Shown here: positions 52,135 to 61,226 of the stretch, one piece after another
Layout of the letters: every line of letters starts with the position of its first letter
Position numbering within the stretch: the stretch's first letter is position 1
Origin: Nocardia flavorosea
Lineage (GTDB): Bacteria > Actinomycetota > Actinomycetes > Mycobacteriales > Mycobacteriaceae
Direction of reading: 5' to 3'
DNA: 64,000 bases
Assembly (NCBI RefSeq): GCF_015477805.1
Contig: NZ_JADLQL010000002.1
Coordinates: 1 to 64,000 of the forward strand
Made by a program: the position numbers and the translations under genes
The notes under the pieces: model-generated
What the model was told of the DNA's origin: nothing
The model's database searches: none
The model's input: the letters and a program-made list of their open reading frames with translations, nothing else

Positions 52135-54938
52135 CACTCCCCCACCGCCTCGGCACCCAGGCGGAACAAACCGGCCAGCTCGTCGTCGCCGAGTTCGGTG
52201 ATCCAGTTCTCCCCGACCCCGATCGTGAGATCCGCGAGTTCGCGTTTCCCCGTGATCATTTCGTCGATCCGCTCCTCGATCGTGTCGACGCAGACCAGTT
52301 TGCGCACCTGCACCGTGCGCTGCTGCCCGATCCGGAACGCGCGATCGGTGGCCTGGTTCTCCACGGCCGGATTCCACCAGCGGTCGAGATGCACCACATG
52401 GTTCGCGGCGGTCAGGTTCAGTCCCGTACCGCCGGCCTTGAGCGAGAGCAGCATGAGCGGCGGTCCGTCGGCCCGCTGGAATGCCTCGACCATGCCGTCG
52501 CGGCGCTTCTTGGCGACCCCGCCGTGCAGGAACGGGACCGGGCTGCCGAAACGCTCGGCGAGATACGGAACGATCAGCTCCCCGAATTCCCGGAACTGGG
52601 TGAACAGCAGCGCCTTCTCCCCTTCGGCGAGCACCGCGTCCAGCACATCCTCGACCAGCGCGAGCTTGCCGGAGCGATGCGCGCCCCGGCGCAGCACCGC
52701 GGAGGAATCGCCGAGGAAGTGGGCAGGATGGTTGCACACCTGCTTCAACCTGGTGAGTGCACCGAGTACGGCACCTTTGCGCGCCATTCCTTTGGCGTCG
52801 CGCAGTTTCTCGAGCATATCTTCGACAACCGCCTGATACAGCGCCGCCTGTTCGACGGTGAGATTGGCCCGGACCGTCATCTCGAATTTCTCCGGAAGAT
52901 CATCAATCACGGCCGGGTCGGTTTTCACCCGCCGCAACAGGAACGGCGAGGTGACGGCGCGCAACCGGGTGACGGCGTTCTGATCGTTCTCCCGTTCGAT
53001 CGGCACGGCGAAACGGGCGCGGAACGTCTGCGGGCTGCCCAGGAGTTTCGGTACGGCGAAGTCGAAGAGGGAACGTAGTTCCTCCAGCCGGTTCTCCACC
53101 GGGGTGCCGGTGAGCGCGAGCCGATGCCGGGCCGGTAACGCCCGCGCCGCCCGCGCCTGCCGGGTGGCGGCGTTCTTGATGTGCTGCGCCTCGTCGAGGA
53201 CCACCCGCTCCCACTGCTGCCGGGACAGATCGGCGATATCGCGGGCGAGCAGCGCGTAGGTGGTGATCACCAGATCGGCATCGGTGACGGCCTCGTCCAG
53301 TTTCCCGCCCTGGGCCCGGCCGGCCCCGTGGTGGACCAGAACCCGCAGGTCCGGGGCGAACCGGGCGGCTTCCCGCTGCCAGTTGCCCACCACCGACATC
53401 GGGCACACCAGCACCGTCGGGCGCGGGGCGCTGCCGCCTTCGCGTTCGTGCAGCAGCAGCGCGAGGACCTGGATCGTTTTCCCCAGCCCCATATCGTCGG
53501 CGAGAATCGCCCCGCAGTTCAGCCGGTTCATCGTGGCCAGCCACGCCAGCCCGCGCTCCTGGTACGGGCGCAGCTGCGCTTTCAGCCGGGCCGGGGCGGC
53601 CACCGGTTCCTGCGCGCGACCGGGGTCGAAAAGATCCGCGGGCCACCCCTGCGCGGTGACCTCGGTGAGCGGTACCCGCCCGACCTGGTTCCCGGCGATC
53701 TCACCGATCAGATCGGCGAGGGTGATCTCGTCGTCGCCGGTGTGCAACGCGACGAATTTCGCGGCGGCGGCGAGCGCACCGTGGTCGGCCTGCACCCATT
53801 CCCCGCGCAACCGCACCAGATCCGATTGCACCGTGATCAGCTGCCGCATCTCGGGTTCGGACAGCACGGTATCGCCGAGTGCCAGCTCCCAGCGATAGGA
53901 CACCAGTCCGTCCAGCCCGACCGTGCTCTCGGCGGCCGGCACCGCGGCACCGCTCACCCGCAGCCGCAGGCTGGGTTCGGTGATATTCCAGGCCCGCGGC
54001 AGCAGCAGCGGGATCCCGGCGGCCGACAGCGCCTGCGCGCCGTGCGCCACCAGATCGGAAACCACCTCTGTCGGCAACAGCAGGTCGAGGCTGTGCGGGT
54101 CGGCCGGGACGTCGCGGAGCCGGGGGTAGGCGCGCTGGGCTTTACCCAGCCATTCCAGGCCGGTACGCACCTCGTCCGCGATTCCCGGCACCGGAATCGG
54201 CCGCGGTGCCGCACCGTCGGCGCGCAGGCAGACCTCCAGCCGCCACAGCGCGGAATCGGCGGGTACTTCGGCGAATTCGCCGTCCGGTTCGCACAGCCGC
54301 AGCACCAGCTCGGGTTCATCGGAGGACCGGGTCTCCCGCCACCGCCGCAGCACCTCGGCCGCCTGGTGGCTGCCCGTTTCCACCGCAACGTCCATGGCCA
54401 GCGCGTGGGCCAGCGGATGTGGATGGGGCTTGGCGGCGAGCAGTTCGCGCACCATCGGATCGGTGAGCTCGGTGACCATATCGTCGAGCACATCGGCCGG
54501 TTCACCCGGGACGCGCAACGCCGGCGGTGCCAGCGCCGCGAGTTCGGCCAGCCAGGCGCGCTGGCCGGATCCCCCGGCCGGCCGCCAGCGCGCCCACCAC
54601 CGGCCTTCCTCGCGCCGCAGTTCCGGTACCACCGCGCCCGCGCGTATCCACCGTTCCAGACCCGACGCGAGGTGCGCGAGGAATCGCAGATCACCGGCGA
54701 CGGCCGCGGGTGGCAACCGCTGCCGCAAGGCGGCGGCCGCGGCGGCGGGCGCGAGCGCGTGGGCCCGCACGGTCTCCCGCCGAGCCCCGGCCTCGTCGAC
54801 CAGGAGCACGTCGGCGCGGTGCCGGAACCGCGACTCCGCCAGTACCGAGCCGAGCAGGCCCCCGACCGGCTCACCTTCCTCGCCCGGGGCACGCCACAGC
54901 AGTAGCCCGGCTCCGGGCGACCACAGTCCGTGCAACAT
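52134..54938 (-). CDS. SNF2/DEAD-like helicase (HelZ family)
   Basis: 934-aa Swi2/Snf2 ATPase. A 430-residue N-terminal region is specific to the bacterial family. The motor has Walker A ADDMGLGKTIQV (about 483-490), VLVCPMSVVGNWQREA, DEAQH (about 583, VVLDEAQHIKN), LTGTPVENRLEEL and the helicase-C motifs SLKAGGTGLNLTAANHV and QATDRAFRIGQQRTV. It is probably a DNA translocase that remodels protein-DNA complexes. It is the first gene of a two-gene operon with the SWIM protein. The long palindrome at 55085-55131 lies in its upstream region. Confidence 0.94.
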   Translation of the reverse strand: MLHGLWSPGAGLLLWRAPGEEGEPVGGLLGSVLAESRFRHRADVLLVDEAGARRETVRAHALAPAAAAAALRQRLPPAAVAGDLRFLAHLASGLERWIRAGAVVPELRREEGRWWARWRPAGGSGQRAWLAELAALAPPALRVPGEPADVLDDMVTELTDPMVRELLAAKPHPHPLAHALAMDVAVETGSHQAAEVLRRWRETRSSDEPELVLRLCEPDGEFAEVPADSALWRLEVCLRADGAAPRPIPVPGIADEVRTGLEWLGKAQRAYPRLRDVPADPHSLDLLLPTEVVSDLVAHGAQALSAAGIPLLLPRAWNITEPSLRLRVSGAAVPAAESTVGLDGLVSYRWELALGDTVLSEPEMRQLITVQSDLVRLRGEWVQADHGALAAAAKFVALHTGDDEITLADLIGEIAGNQVGRVPLTEVTAQGWPADLFDPGRAQEPVAAPARLKAQLRPYQERGLAWLATMNRLNCGAILADDMGLGKTIQVLALLLHEREGGSAPRPTVLVCPMSVVGNWQREAARFAPDLRVLVHHGAGRAQGGKLDEAVTDADLVITTYALLARDIADLSRQQWERVVLDEAQHIKNAATRQARAARALPARHRLALTGTPVENRLEELRSLFDFAVPKLLGSPQTFRARFAVPIERENDQNAVTRLRAVTSPFLLRRVKTDPAVIDDLPEKFEMTVRANLTVEQAALYQAVVEDMLEKLRDAKGMARKGAVLGALTRLKQVCNHPAHFLGDSSAVLRRGAHRSGKLALVEDVLDAVLAEGEKALLFTQFREFGELIVPYLAERFGSPVPFLHGGVAKKRRDGMVEAFQRADGPPLMLLSLKAGGTGLNLTAANHVVHLDRWWNPAVENQATDRAFRIGQQRTVQVRKLVCVDTIEERIDEMITGKRELADLTIGVGENWITELGDDELAGLFRLGAEAVGE

Positions 54939-55256
54939 GACCCCATCAAATCAGCCGGCTCCGACACGCCGTGAACCGTCCCCGCCCCTCCCGGCCGGCA
55001 CCCGCTCCGGCGCGCCGAGCCATTTCTGGATTTATCCACGACAACGGCACATACTGGGAAATATCCGCTGGTCACCGCTGTTATCCGCCATCCATGCCCG
55101 CCGGGCGGAGCCCGGCGGGCATGGATGGCGGGCGGAGCCCGCATCGGGCGAGCTGTCCCGCGTCAGCGGCGGCACCCGGCAGGCGGCACACACCGGCCCG
55201 GAAGCGGCGGTCCCCACAGCACACAGCGGCGTCACCGAACAGCGGAGGGCAGCAGT
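54939..55256. other. Divergent intergenic region with long palindrome
   Basis: 318 bases between the helicase and a small unknown gene. Apart from the 47-bp palindrome and a second overlapping hairpin (GCGGGC-GGA-GCCCGC) no gene or clear promoter was identified. Confidence 0.5.
55085..55131. repeat. Perfect 21-bp inverted repeat with 5-nt loop
   Basis: Bases 55085-55105 and 55111-55131 are exact complements around CGGAG. The inner arm reads ATGCCCGCCGGG. The next bases (to about 55150) repeat the GGCGGGCGGAGCCCGC theme and can form an alternative hairpin. It lies between divergent promoters, so it is not an end-of-gene terminator. It may be a REP-like extragenic element, a cruciform or an RNA hairpin in a 5' UTR. 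Confidence 0.85.
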
Positions 55257-55619
55257 ATGACAATTCTGCTCCAGGTTCTCGAGCAGAGCTACACGCCGAC
55301 CACACCCTGGGAACGGCGCAAATTCACCTTCGTGGATGCCGGCAAGATCGTCGGCATGCGGCTGGACGGCCAGTGCGGTGTCTGGCTGGACCTGTCCCGG
55401 CCCGGCGAATCGCAGCGGCTCGCCCACACCGAACGGCCCGAGGATGCCATCACCTTCCTGCTCACGGCCTTCGCCAAGATCGCCGAATGCCTCGACAGCG
55501 GCGGCTCCTGGGTGATCGGCCACGACGGGGTGCATATCGAATCGCTGGCCGCCACCCGTTTCCCACCACGGATCAGCGGGGTCGACAACGACGAACTGCT
55601 GGCCCGCGCCTGGCTGTGA
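55257..55619 (+). CDS. Small conserved-looking protein of unknown function
   Basis: 120-aa soluble protein beginning MTILLQVLEQSYTPTTPWER, with a clear RBS (GGAGGGCAGCAGT). The sequence alternates beta and alpha segments (FTFVDAGKIVGMRLDG, CGVWLDLSRPG, AITFLLTAFAKIAECL, SWVIGHDGVHIESLAATRF). There is no signal peptide, membrane helix or metal motif. I do not recognise the family. It is followed 51 bp later by the HNH lipoprotein gene on the same strand. Confidence 0.65.
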   Translation: MTILLQVLEQSYTPTTPWERRKFTFVDAGKIVGMRLDGQCGVWLDLSRPGESQRLAHTERPEDAITFLLTAFAKIAECLDSGGSWVIGHDGVHIESLAATRFPPRISGVDNDELLARAWL

Positions 55620-55670
55620 TCCACCGGGTGCCGGCGGAACCTGTCGGCGCCGTCGGGTATACCGGTAACC

Positions 55671-56381
55671 GTGATGACACGGGGGAAGATTCACAGGGTT
55701 TTCGCACTGCTCACCGCCTGTTCGATCGGCTTGCTCACCGCCTGCGCGGTCCCGCCGGGCCTGCGGCCCGCACCGGGTAGTCCCGGGCGCGCCCAGCTCG
55801 AACAGTTACTCGCCGCGGTCCGCGTGATTGCGGAACGCCCGCACACCGCCGGTTACGAGCGTGATTGCGGAGCCGGACAGGGGTGCGTTTTCGGACCGGC
55901 CTGGTCCGACGATCACGACGGCCCCGGCGGTCACGACGGATGCGATACCCGCAACAATGTGCTGGCCCGTCAACTGGTGGACGTCGCCTACCGGCCGGGC
56001 ACCGGGGGATGTGTCGTGCAGTCCGGCACCCTGGCCGATCCGTACACCGGCAACCGGACCGTGTTCAGCAAGGAGAACGCCCGGCAATTGCCGGTCGACC
56101 ACATCTATCCGCTGGCCGCTGCCTGGGATATGGGAGCCGCTGCGTGGCCGGCCGCCCAGCGCATCCGCTTCGCGAACGATATCGACTACAACTTGCAGGT
56201 CACCGACCGCGCAACCAATACCGATAAAAGCGACAGCACCCCCGCCGAGTGGTTACCGCCGTCGCGTCCGGGCCACTGTTACTACGCGGGCAGATACCTC
56301 ACCGTCGCCGTGCGCTATCAGCTTCCGGTCACCGGAGCCGACCACGCGGTATTGCGCGATATCGCGGCACGGTGCGACTGA
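55671..56381 (+). CDS. Secreted lipoprotein with HNH-like (DUF1524/GmrSD C-terminal) nuclease domain
   Basis: 236 aa. The signal sequence is KIHRVFALLTACSIGLLTAC with lipobox LTAC, so a lipidated, cell-surface protein is expected. The mature domain has VDHIYPLAAAWDMGA (the DH of the HNH fold), RIRFANDIDYNLQVTDRATN (Asn) and KSDSTPAEWLPP, the hallmark arrangement of DUF1524 nucleases. The Cys residues in DCGAGQGC and GGCVVQSG suggest disulfides. GTG 55671 or ATG 55674 is the start. Likely an extracellular nuclease for nutrient DNA or competition; no immunity gene is evident. Confidence 0.85.
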   Translation: MMTRGKIHRVFALLTACSIGLLTACAVPPGLRPAPGSPGRAQLEQLLAAVRVIAERPHTAGYERDCGAGQGCVFGPAWSDDHDGPGGHDGCDTRNNVLARQLVDVAYRPGTGGCVVQSGTLADPYTGNRTVFSKENARQLPVDHIYPLAAAWDMGAAAWPAAQRIRFANDIDYNLQVTDRATNTDKSDSTPAEWLPPSRPGHCYYAGRYLTVAVRYQLPVTGADHAVLRDIAARCD

Positions 56382-56419
56382 TCTGCAATGGCGCGGATCA
56401 CCGGTCGCACGCGGCCCGA

Positions 56420-57235
56420 TCAGGCTCCCGTCGCCACGGGCCGTTTCGAATCGTGCGCCCACTGCGACCAGGAACCCGGATACAGGGCAGCCTCCACGCC
56501 CACTACCGCCAGTGCCGCGATGGCATGCGCGGCGGTGATTCCCGAGCCGCAATACACCGCGACCGGTTCGTCGCCGATATCGCGGTAGCGCCGACGCAAC
56601 AGCTCCGGCGGCAGGAAGCAGCCGTCCTCATCGAGATTCTCGCTGGTCGGGGCACTGATTGCGCCGGGTATGTGGCCGGCGCGGGGGTCCACCGGTTCTT
56701 GTTCGCCGCGATACCGTTCGGCTGCCCGGGCATCGATCAGCACGCCTTCCCAGCGGGCGGCGGCGTCGGCGTCGATCACCGGCAGCCGGCCGGGTTCGAG
56801 TTCGATATCGCCGGGTTCGGGGTCCGGCTCCACTCCGGTCGCGAGGTCGCCCCCGCTGCGCAGCCACGCGGGCAGCCCGCCGTCGAGGATGCGCACATCG
56901 GTGATCCCGGCCCAGCGCAGCAGCCACCACGCCCGCGCGGCCGACATACCGCCGAGTGCGTCGTAGACCACGACGGGATCGCCCGCGCACAGCCCCCAGC
57001 TGCGAGCACATTTCTGGAGCTGCTCGGGATCGGGCAGCGGGTGCCGGCCGAGGGCCGGGGTGGGCAATGCGGCGAGTTCGGTATCGAGGTCGACGAACAC
57101 CGCGCCCGGGATGTGGCCGTTCTGGTACTGCTGTGGCCCCTCGGGGTCACCCAGCTGCCAGCGGACATCCAGCAGGCGCAGGTTTGCTTCCATCGATTCA
57201 CGGAGTTCTTCAGCCGAGATCAGTACCGCGTTCAC
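56420..57235 (-). CDS. Thiosulfate/3-mercaptopyruvate sulfurtransferase
   Basis: 271-aa tandem rhodanese. The N-terminal inactive domain has LLDVRWQLGDPEG and GHIPGAVFVDLD. The C-terminal domain carries the active Cys in VAVYCGSGITAAHAI; the CGSGITA loop fits mercaptopyruvate-type enzymes. The start MNAVLISAEELRESM follows GAGGAGC. It is convergent with the HNH lipoprotein gene, and 105 bp separate it from the end of the bkd operon upstream, so it could be read through from that operon. Confidence 0.93.
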   Translation of the reverse strand: MNAVLISAEELRESMEANLRLLDVRWQLGDPEGPQQYQNGHIPGAVFVDLDTELAALPTPALGRHPLPDPEQLQKCARSWGLCAGDPVVVYDALGGMSAARAWWLLRWAGITDVRILDGGLPAWLRSGGDLATGVEPDPEPGDIELEPGRLPVIDADAAARWEGVLIDARAAERYRGEQEPVDPRAGHIPGAISAPTSENLDEDGCFLPPELLRRRYRDIGDEPVAVYCGSGITAAHAIAALAVVGVEAALYPGSWSQWAHDSKRPVATGA

Positions 57236-57340
57236 CGCAGCTCCTCGTCAAAGAGTCTGGAACAGGTTTGGTCACCGTACGCGGGCGTGGCCGGGGGCGT
57301 CCATGCGGCCACCGGAAAATTCATCTACCGCCGGGCCTGC

Positions 57341-58954
57341 TCAGATTCGCGCCAGCAAGGTCAGCGGATCTTCCAGTGCCCCGGCGACCGTGGCCAGGAA
57401 CCGGGCGGCCAGTTCGCCGTCGATCATGCGATGGTCGAAACTCAGGGTCAGCGTGACCACCGAGCGCACTGCCAGTTCACCGCGGAAGACCCACGGCCGC
57501 GCACTGACCGCGCCGACACACAGGATCGCGGCTTCACCCGGGTTGACCAGCGGCGTTCCGGAGTCGACGCCGAACACGCCGACATTGGATACGGTGAACG
57601 TCCCCCCGCGCAGATCGGCCGGGCCCGCCCGGCCGTCGCGCGCGGTCTGCGCGAGCCAGCCGATCTCGCGGCACAGTTCCCGCAGGCTCAGCGTCTGCGC
57701 GTCTTTGATGTTGGGAACGAGCAGTCCGCGTTCGGTGGCCACCGCGATACCCAGGTTGACGTAATACCGGGTGACGATCTCCGAATTCGCTTCGTCCCAA
57801 AAGGTGTTGATACCAGGGTATTCGGCCAGCGCCGCCAGTACGGCTTTGGCGATGAGCGCCAACGGTGTGAGGGTCAGTCCTTCGAAGCCCTTGGTGGCAC
57901 GCAGGTGTTCCAGCAGTTCCAGCGAGGCGGTGATATCGACGGCGCTCGAGGTGGATGCCTGCGGGATGGTGCGGGCACTGGCGACCATGGCCGCCGCGGT
58001 CCGTTTACGTACCCCGGCGATCGGTGTGCGTTCTTCCCGAACCGTCCCGCGGGCCGGTTGCTGCCCCAGTGCGGATTCCGCGCCGTCATGTTCGCGGCGG
58101 TCGGGCTCGGAAACCGGTACGGCACCGCGGACGTCGGCCACCGTGACCGCTCCTTCCGGGCCCGAACCGGCGACATGCCAGAGGTCGATCCCCAGTTCAC
58201 GCGCCAGCTTGCGGGCCCCGGGCGTGGCGGCGACCCGCCCAGTGCCGAAACCCTCGGCCCCGTCGGGCTGACGCCGCGGTCCGGACTCCTCCCCTGCCGC
58301 GAAATCGATTGTGCCGCCGACGGTTTCTGCCGATTCGCGCCCCAGCTCGACGGTCCGCGAATCGGCCGGCTCACCTCGATAACCGCCGGCGCTTCCGCCC
58401 CGCGGTCCACCGGCCTGTTCTGCGGACTCCGCACCGGCCGCACGTGCCCGCACGGCGGCGGACTCGTCCGCGTAACCGCCGGCAGCGGCCCCCGCGCCAC
58501 CCGACTCACCGGTGTCCACGCCGATAACACCGTTCCGGTAGGAAATTGCCGCGACCCCTGGCTCTTGCGATTCTCCGGGCGCCTGCCGGGCCGCCCGGCG
58601 CCGGCGCCTGGACGGCTGGTCCTGGTTTTCCGGCCCATATCCGACCAGCACCGAGGTACGACCGCCGGCCGCCGGTGCCGCGGTCCGGATCCGCAGCAAT
58701 GGCGCCCCCACCTCGACCGTCGCGCCGGGTTCGGCAAGTAGTTCCACCACGGTGCCCGCGAACGGCGAGGGCAGTGCGACCACCGCCTTGGCGGTTTCCA
58801 CCTCGGCGATGGTCTGGTTCAGTTCGACCTCGTCGCCCACCGCGACGGTCCAGTTCTGCAGTTCGGCATCGGTGAGGCCCTCGCCGAGATCGGGCAGCCG
58901 GAATTCCAGGATCTCGCCGGATTCGGCGGTTGCGGCATCGTCCACGGTGGGCAC
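57341..58954 (-). CDS. bkdC: Branched-chain 2-oxoacid dehydrogenase E2 (dihydrolipoyl acyltransferase)
   Basis: 537 aa. The lipoyl domain (about 16-90) has its lipoyl Lys in ETAKAVVALPSPF. A Gly/Ala/Glu-rich linker is longer than usual (about 120 residues). A peripheral-subunit-binding domain (TPGARKLARELGIDLWHV) and a catalytic domain ending in DHRMIDGELAARFL, with its active His and Asp, complete the protein. It transfers the acyl group to CoA. It lies 29 bp after E1 beta. An E3 gene is not in the window, so E3 is shared from elsewhere. Confidence 0.93.
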   Translation of the reverse strand: MPTVDDAATAESGEILEFRLPDLGEGLTDAELQNWTVAVGDEVELNQTIAEVETAKAVVALPSPFAGTVVELLAEPGATVEVGAPLLRIRTAAPAAGGRTSVLVGYGPENQDQPSRRRRRAARQAPGESQEPGVAAISYRNGVIGVDTGESGGAGAAAGGYADESAAVRARAAGAESAEQAGGPRGGSAGGYRGEPADSRTVELGRESAETVGGTIDFAAGEESGPRRQPDGAEGFGTGRVAATPGARKLARELGIDLWHVAGSGPEGAVTVADVRGAVPVSEPDRREHDGAESALGQQPARGTVREERTPIAGVRKRTAAAMVASARTIPQASTSSAVDITASLELLEHLRATKGFEGLTLTPLALIAKAVLAALAEYPGINTFWDEANSEIVTRYYVNLGIAVATERGLLVPNIKDAQTLSLRELCREIGWLAQTARDGRAGPADLRGGTFTVSNVGVFGVDSGTPLVNPGEAAILCVGAVSARPWVFRGELAVRSVVTLTLSFDHRMIDGELAARFLATVAGALEDPLTLLARI

Positions 58955-58983
58955 CTCCGGCTGGGCGTCAGGGGGCGGGGCAC

Positions 58984-59958
58984 TCAGGCGGCAAGCGTGC
59001 TGTCGACCGCCGCCAGGATGCGGTCCGGGTCGGGCAGGTGATGCTTTTCGAGCTTAGCCGGAGGGTAGGGAATATCGAATCCGCCGACCCGCCGGACCGG
59101 GGCCTCGAGTCGATAGAAACAGCGTTCGGTGATCCGGGCCGCGATCTCCGCGCCGATTCCGCCGGTGACCGGCGCCTCGTGCACCACGATCAACCGGCCG
59201 GTCCGGTCCACCGATTCGGCGATGGTGTCGATATCCAGCGGCGCCAGGCTGCGCAGATCGATCACCTCGAGCGAAAGCCCCTCTTCGGTGGCGATTTTCG
59301 CGGCAGCGAGCGCGGTGGCGACCGTCCCCCCGTACGCGACGAGAGTGGCGTCGGAGCCGGGGACGCAGACTCGCGCCCGGTCCAGCGGCAGGGGATCGGT
59401 TGCCGCCGGGTCGAGTTCGGCCTTGTCCCAGTAGCGGCGTTTGGGTTCGAAGAAGATGACCGGATCGTCCAGTGCGATCGCCTGCCGGATCATCGTGTAG
59501 GCGTCCGCCGGATTGCTCGGCGAAACCACCCGCAAGCCCGCGGTATGCGCGAAATACGCCTCCGGCGATTCGGAATGATGCTCCACCGATCCGATCCCGC
59601 CGCCGAACGGAATACGGATCGTCAACGGCGCGCTCACCTTTCCGCGCGTCCGGTAATGGATCTTGGCCACCTGCGAGACGATCTGATCGAATGCCGGGTA
59701 GACGAACCCGTCGAACTGGATCTCGCACACCGGCCGATAGCCGCGCAGCGCCATCCCGAAAGCCGTGCCCACGATGCCGGATTCGGCCAGTGGCGTATCG
59801 ATCACGCGGCGGTCGCCGAAATCCTTCTGCAGCGTATCGGTCACCCGGAACACGCCGCCCAGCCGGCCGATGTCCTCGCCCATCAGCACCACCTTGGGAT
59901 CGTCCTCCAGGGCGGTGCGCAACCCGGCGTTGAGCGCCGCGGCGAATGTGGTGATCAT
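58984..59958 (-). CDS. bkdB: Branched-chain 2-oxoacid dehydrogenase E1 beta subunit
   Basis: 324-aa transketolase-like subunit. VLMGEDIGRLGGVFRVT and DTPLAESGIVGTAFGMALRG form the TPP interface, and VEHHSESPEAYFAHTAGLRVV contains conserved His. ATG overlaps the E1 alpha stop (ATGA). Together with E1 alpha it decarboxylates the 2-oxoacids of Val, Leu and Ile, making isobutyryl-CoA, the entry substrate of the mmsA operon in the same window. Confidence 0.94.
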   Translation of the reverse strand: MITTFAAALNAGLRTALEDDPKVVLMGEDIGRLGGVFRVTDTLQKDFGDRRVIDTPLAESGIVGTAFGMALRGYRPVCEIQFDGFVYPAFDQIVSQVAKIHYRTRGKVSAPLTIRIPFGGGIGSVEHHSESPEAYFAHTAGLRVVSPSNPADAYTMIRQAIALDDPVIFFEPKRRYWDKAELDPAATDPLPLDRARVCVPGSDATLVAYGGTVATALAAAKIATEEGLSLEVIDLRSLAPLDIDTIAESVDRTGRLIVVHEAPVTGGIGAEIAARITERCFYRLEAPVRRVGGFDIPYPPAKLEKHHLPDPDRILAAVDSTLAA

Positions 59959-61082
59959 GAGCGCACTCCTTCCTCGCGCCGGGTAGGCGCAGCATGCCCG
60001 CCGGTGGCCGGATCGTCGGCCAGGTATTCGGCGTAGCCGCGGCGCTGGGCCGCGACGGCTCGATGCGGGGTCGCGTAGACGTGGTCGAACAGTTCCAGCG
60101 GGTCGGGATCGGGCATGCCGAGTGTGGCCGCCCGGACCCGGTGCGCCACCTCGTCCGCGCGATCGTCCACCCGCCGCTGCGCCCCCGGATCGAACAGGCC
60201 CTCGCGTTCGAGCAGCCGCCGCATCCGCAGGATCGGGTCGCGGCGAACCCATTCTTCGGTTTCCGCGGATGTGCGGTAGCGGGTCGGGTCGTCGGCGGTG
60301 GTGTGCGGACCCATGCGGTAGGTGATGGCTTCGATGAACGACGGCCCGCCGCCGGTACGCGCTCGAGCCGCCGCGCGGCGGGTGACCGCCAGGACTGCCA
60401 GCACATCGTTTCCGTCCACCCGGCTCGCCGGGATTCCGTGCCCCACCGCGCGCTGCGCGATCGGGGTCGCGCTCTGCAGATGGACGGGTTCGCTGATCGC
60501 CCAGTGGTTGTTCTGGCAGAAGAACACCACCGGTGAACTCCAGGTGGAGGCGAAGGTCAGTGCCTCGGCGATATCGCCCTGACTGGTGGCGCCGTCGCCG
60601 AAGTAGGCGACGGTGGCGATCTCCGCCCCGTCGAGGTGGGCGGCATAGGCGTACCCGGTGGCGTGCAGGCCCTGTGCGCCCACCACGATCGCCGGGTTGG
60701 TCATATTGATCTCGGCCGGATCCCACGACGAATGCGCGACCCCGCGCCACATCGTGGTGATGACGCCCGGATCCACGCCGCGGCAGTAGGCGACAGCCGC
60801 TTCGCGGTAGCTGCTGAAGATGTAGTCGTCGGGTTGCAGCGCGTGTGCAGACCCGACCTGTGCGGCTTCCTGCCCCTCCCCCGGCGCCCACAGGCCGAGC
60901 TGACCCTGCCGGGCCAGCGCGACCGCTTCGGTATCGATCCGCCGGCTCACCACCAGGTCCTCGTAGAGCTGCCATAGTTCGTCCGGCCCGATATCGGCGA
61001 CCAACGCCTGGTATTCGGGGTTGTGCACCCGGGCGCCGTCGGGCTGGATCAGTTGCACCGGATACTCGGTTGTGCCGGGCAT
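59955..61082 (-). CDS. bkdA: Branched-chain 2-oxoacid dehydrogenase E1 alpha subunit
   Basis: 375 aa. The TPP-binding motif is GDGATSQGDIAEALTFAS followed by FCQNNHWAIS. SRRIDTEAVALARQGQLG and the TYRMGPHTTADDPTRYR phosphorylation-loop equivalent are BCKDH-type rather than pyruvate-type. The start MPGTTEYPVQLIQPDGA has GAGGAGGCGAGGCCG in front. It is the first gene of bkdABC, divergent from an Lrp/AsnC regulator. Confidence 0.94.
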   Translation of the reverse strand: MPGTTEYPVQLIQPDGARVHNPEYQALVADIGPDELWQLYEDLVVSRRIDTEAVALARQGQLGLWAPGEGQEAAQVGSAHALQPDDYIFSSYREAAVAYCRGVDPGVITTMWRGVAHSSWDPAEINMTNPAIVVGAQGLHATGYAYAAHLDGAEIATVAYFGDGATSQGDIAEALTFASTWSSPVVFFCQNNHWAISEPVHLQSATPIAQRAVGHGIPASRVDGNDVLAVLAVTRRAAARARTGGGPSFIEAITYRMGPHTTADDPTRYRTSAETEEWVRRDPILRMRRLLEREGLFDPGAQRRVDDRADEVAHRVRAATLGMPDPDPLELFDHVYATPHRAVAAQRRGYAEYLADDPATGGHAAPTRREEGVRS

Positions 61083-61226
61083 CGGCCTCGCCTCCTCACG
61101 CGGGTCACGCGCTGATGTGGCCTACAACACACAGCATCCACGCTTTGGCGAACTGCGCAAGTCTCGATCCGGCAACTGAGCATCTCGCACGGTTTTCACC
61201 GGCCAGTCGCTGTCATACTGCGCTTT

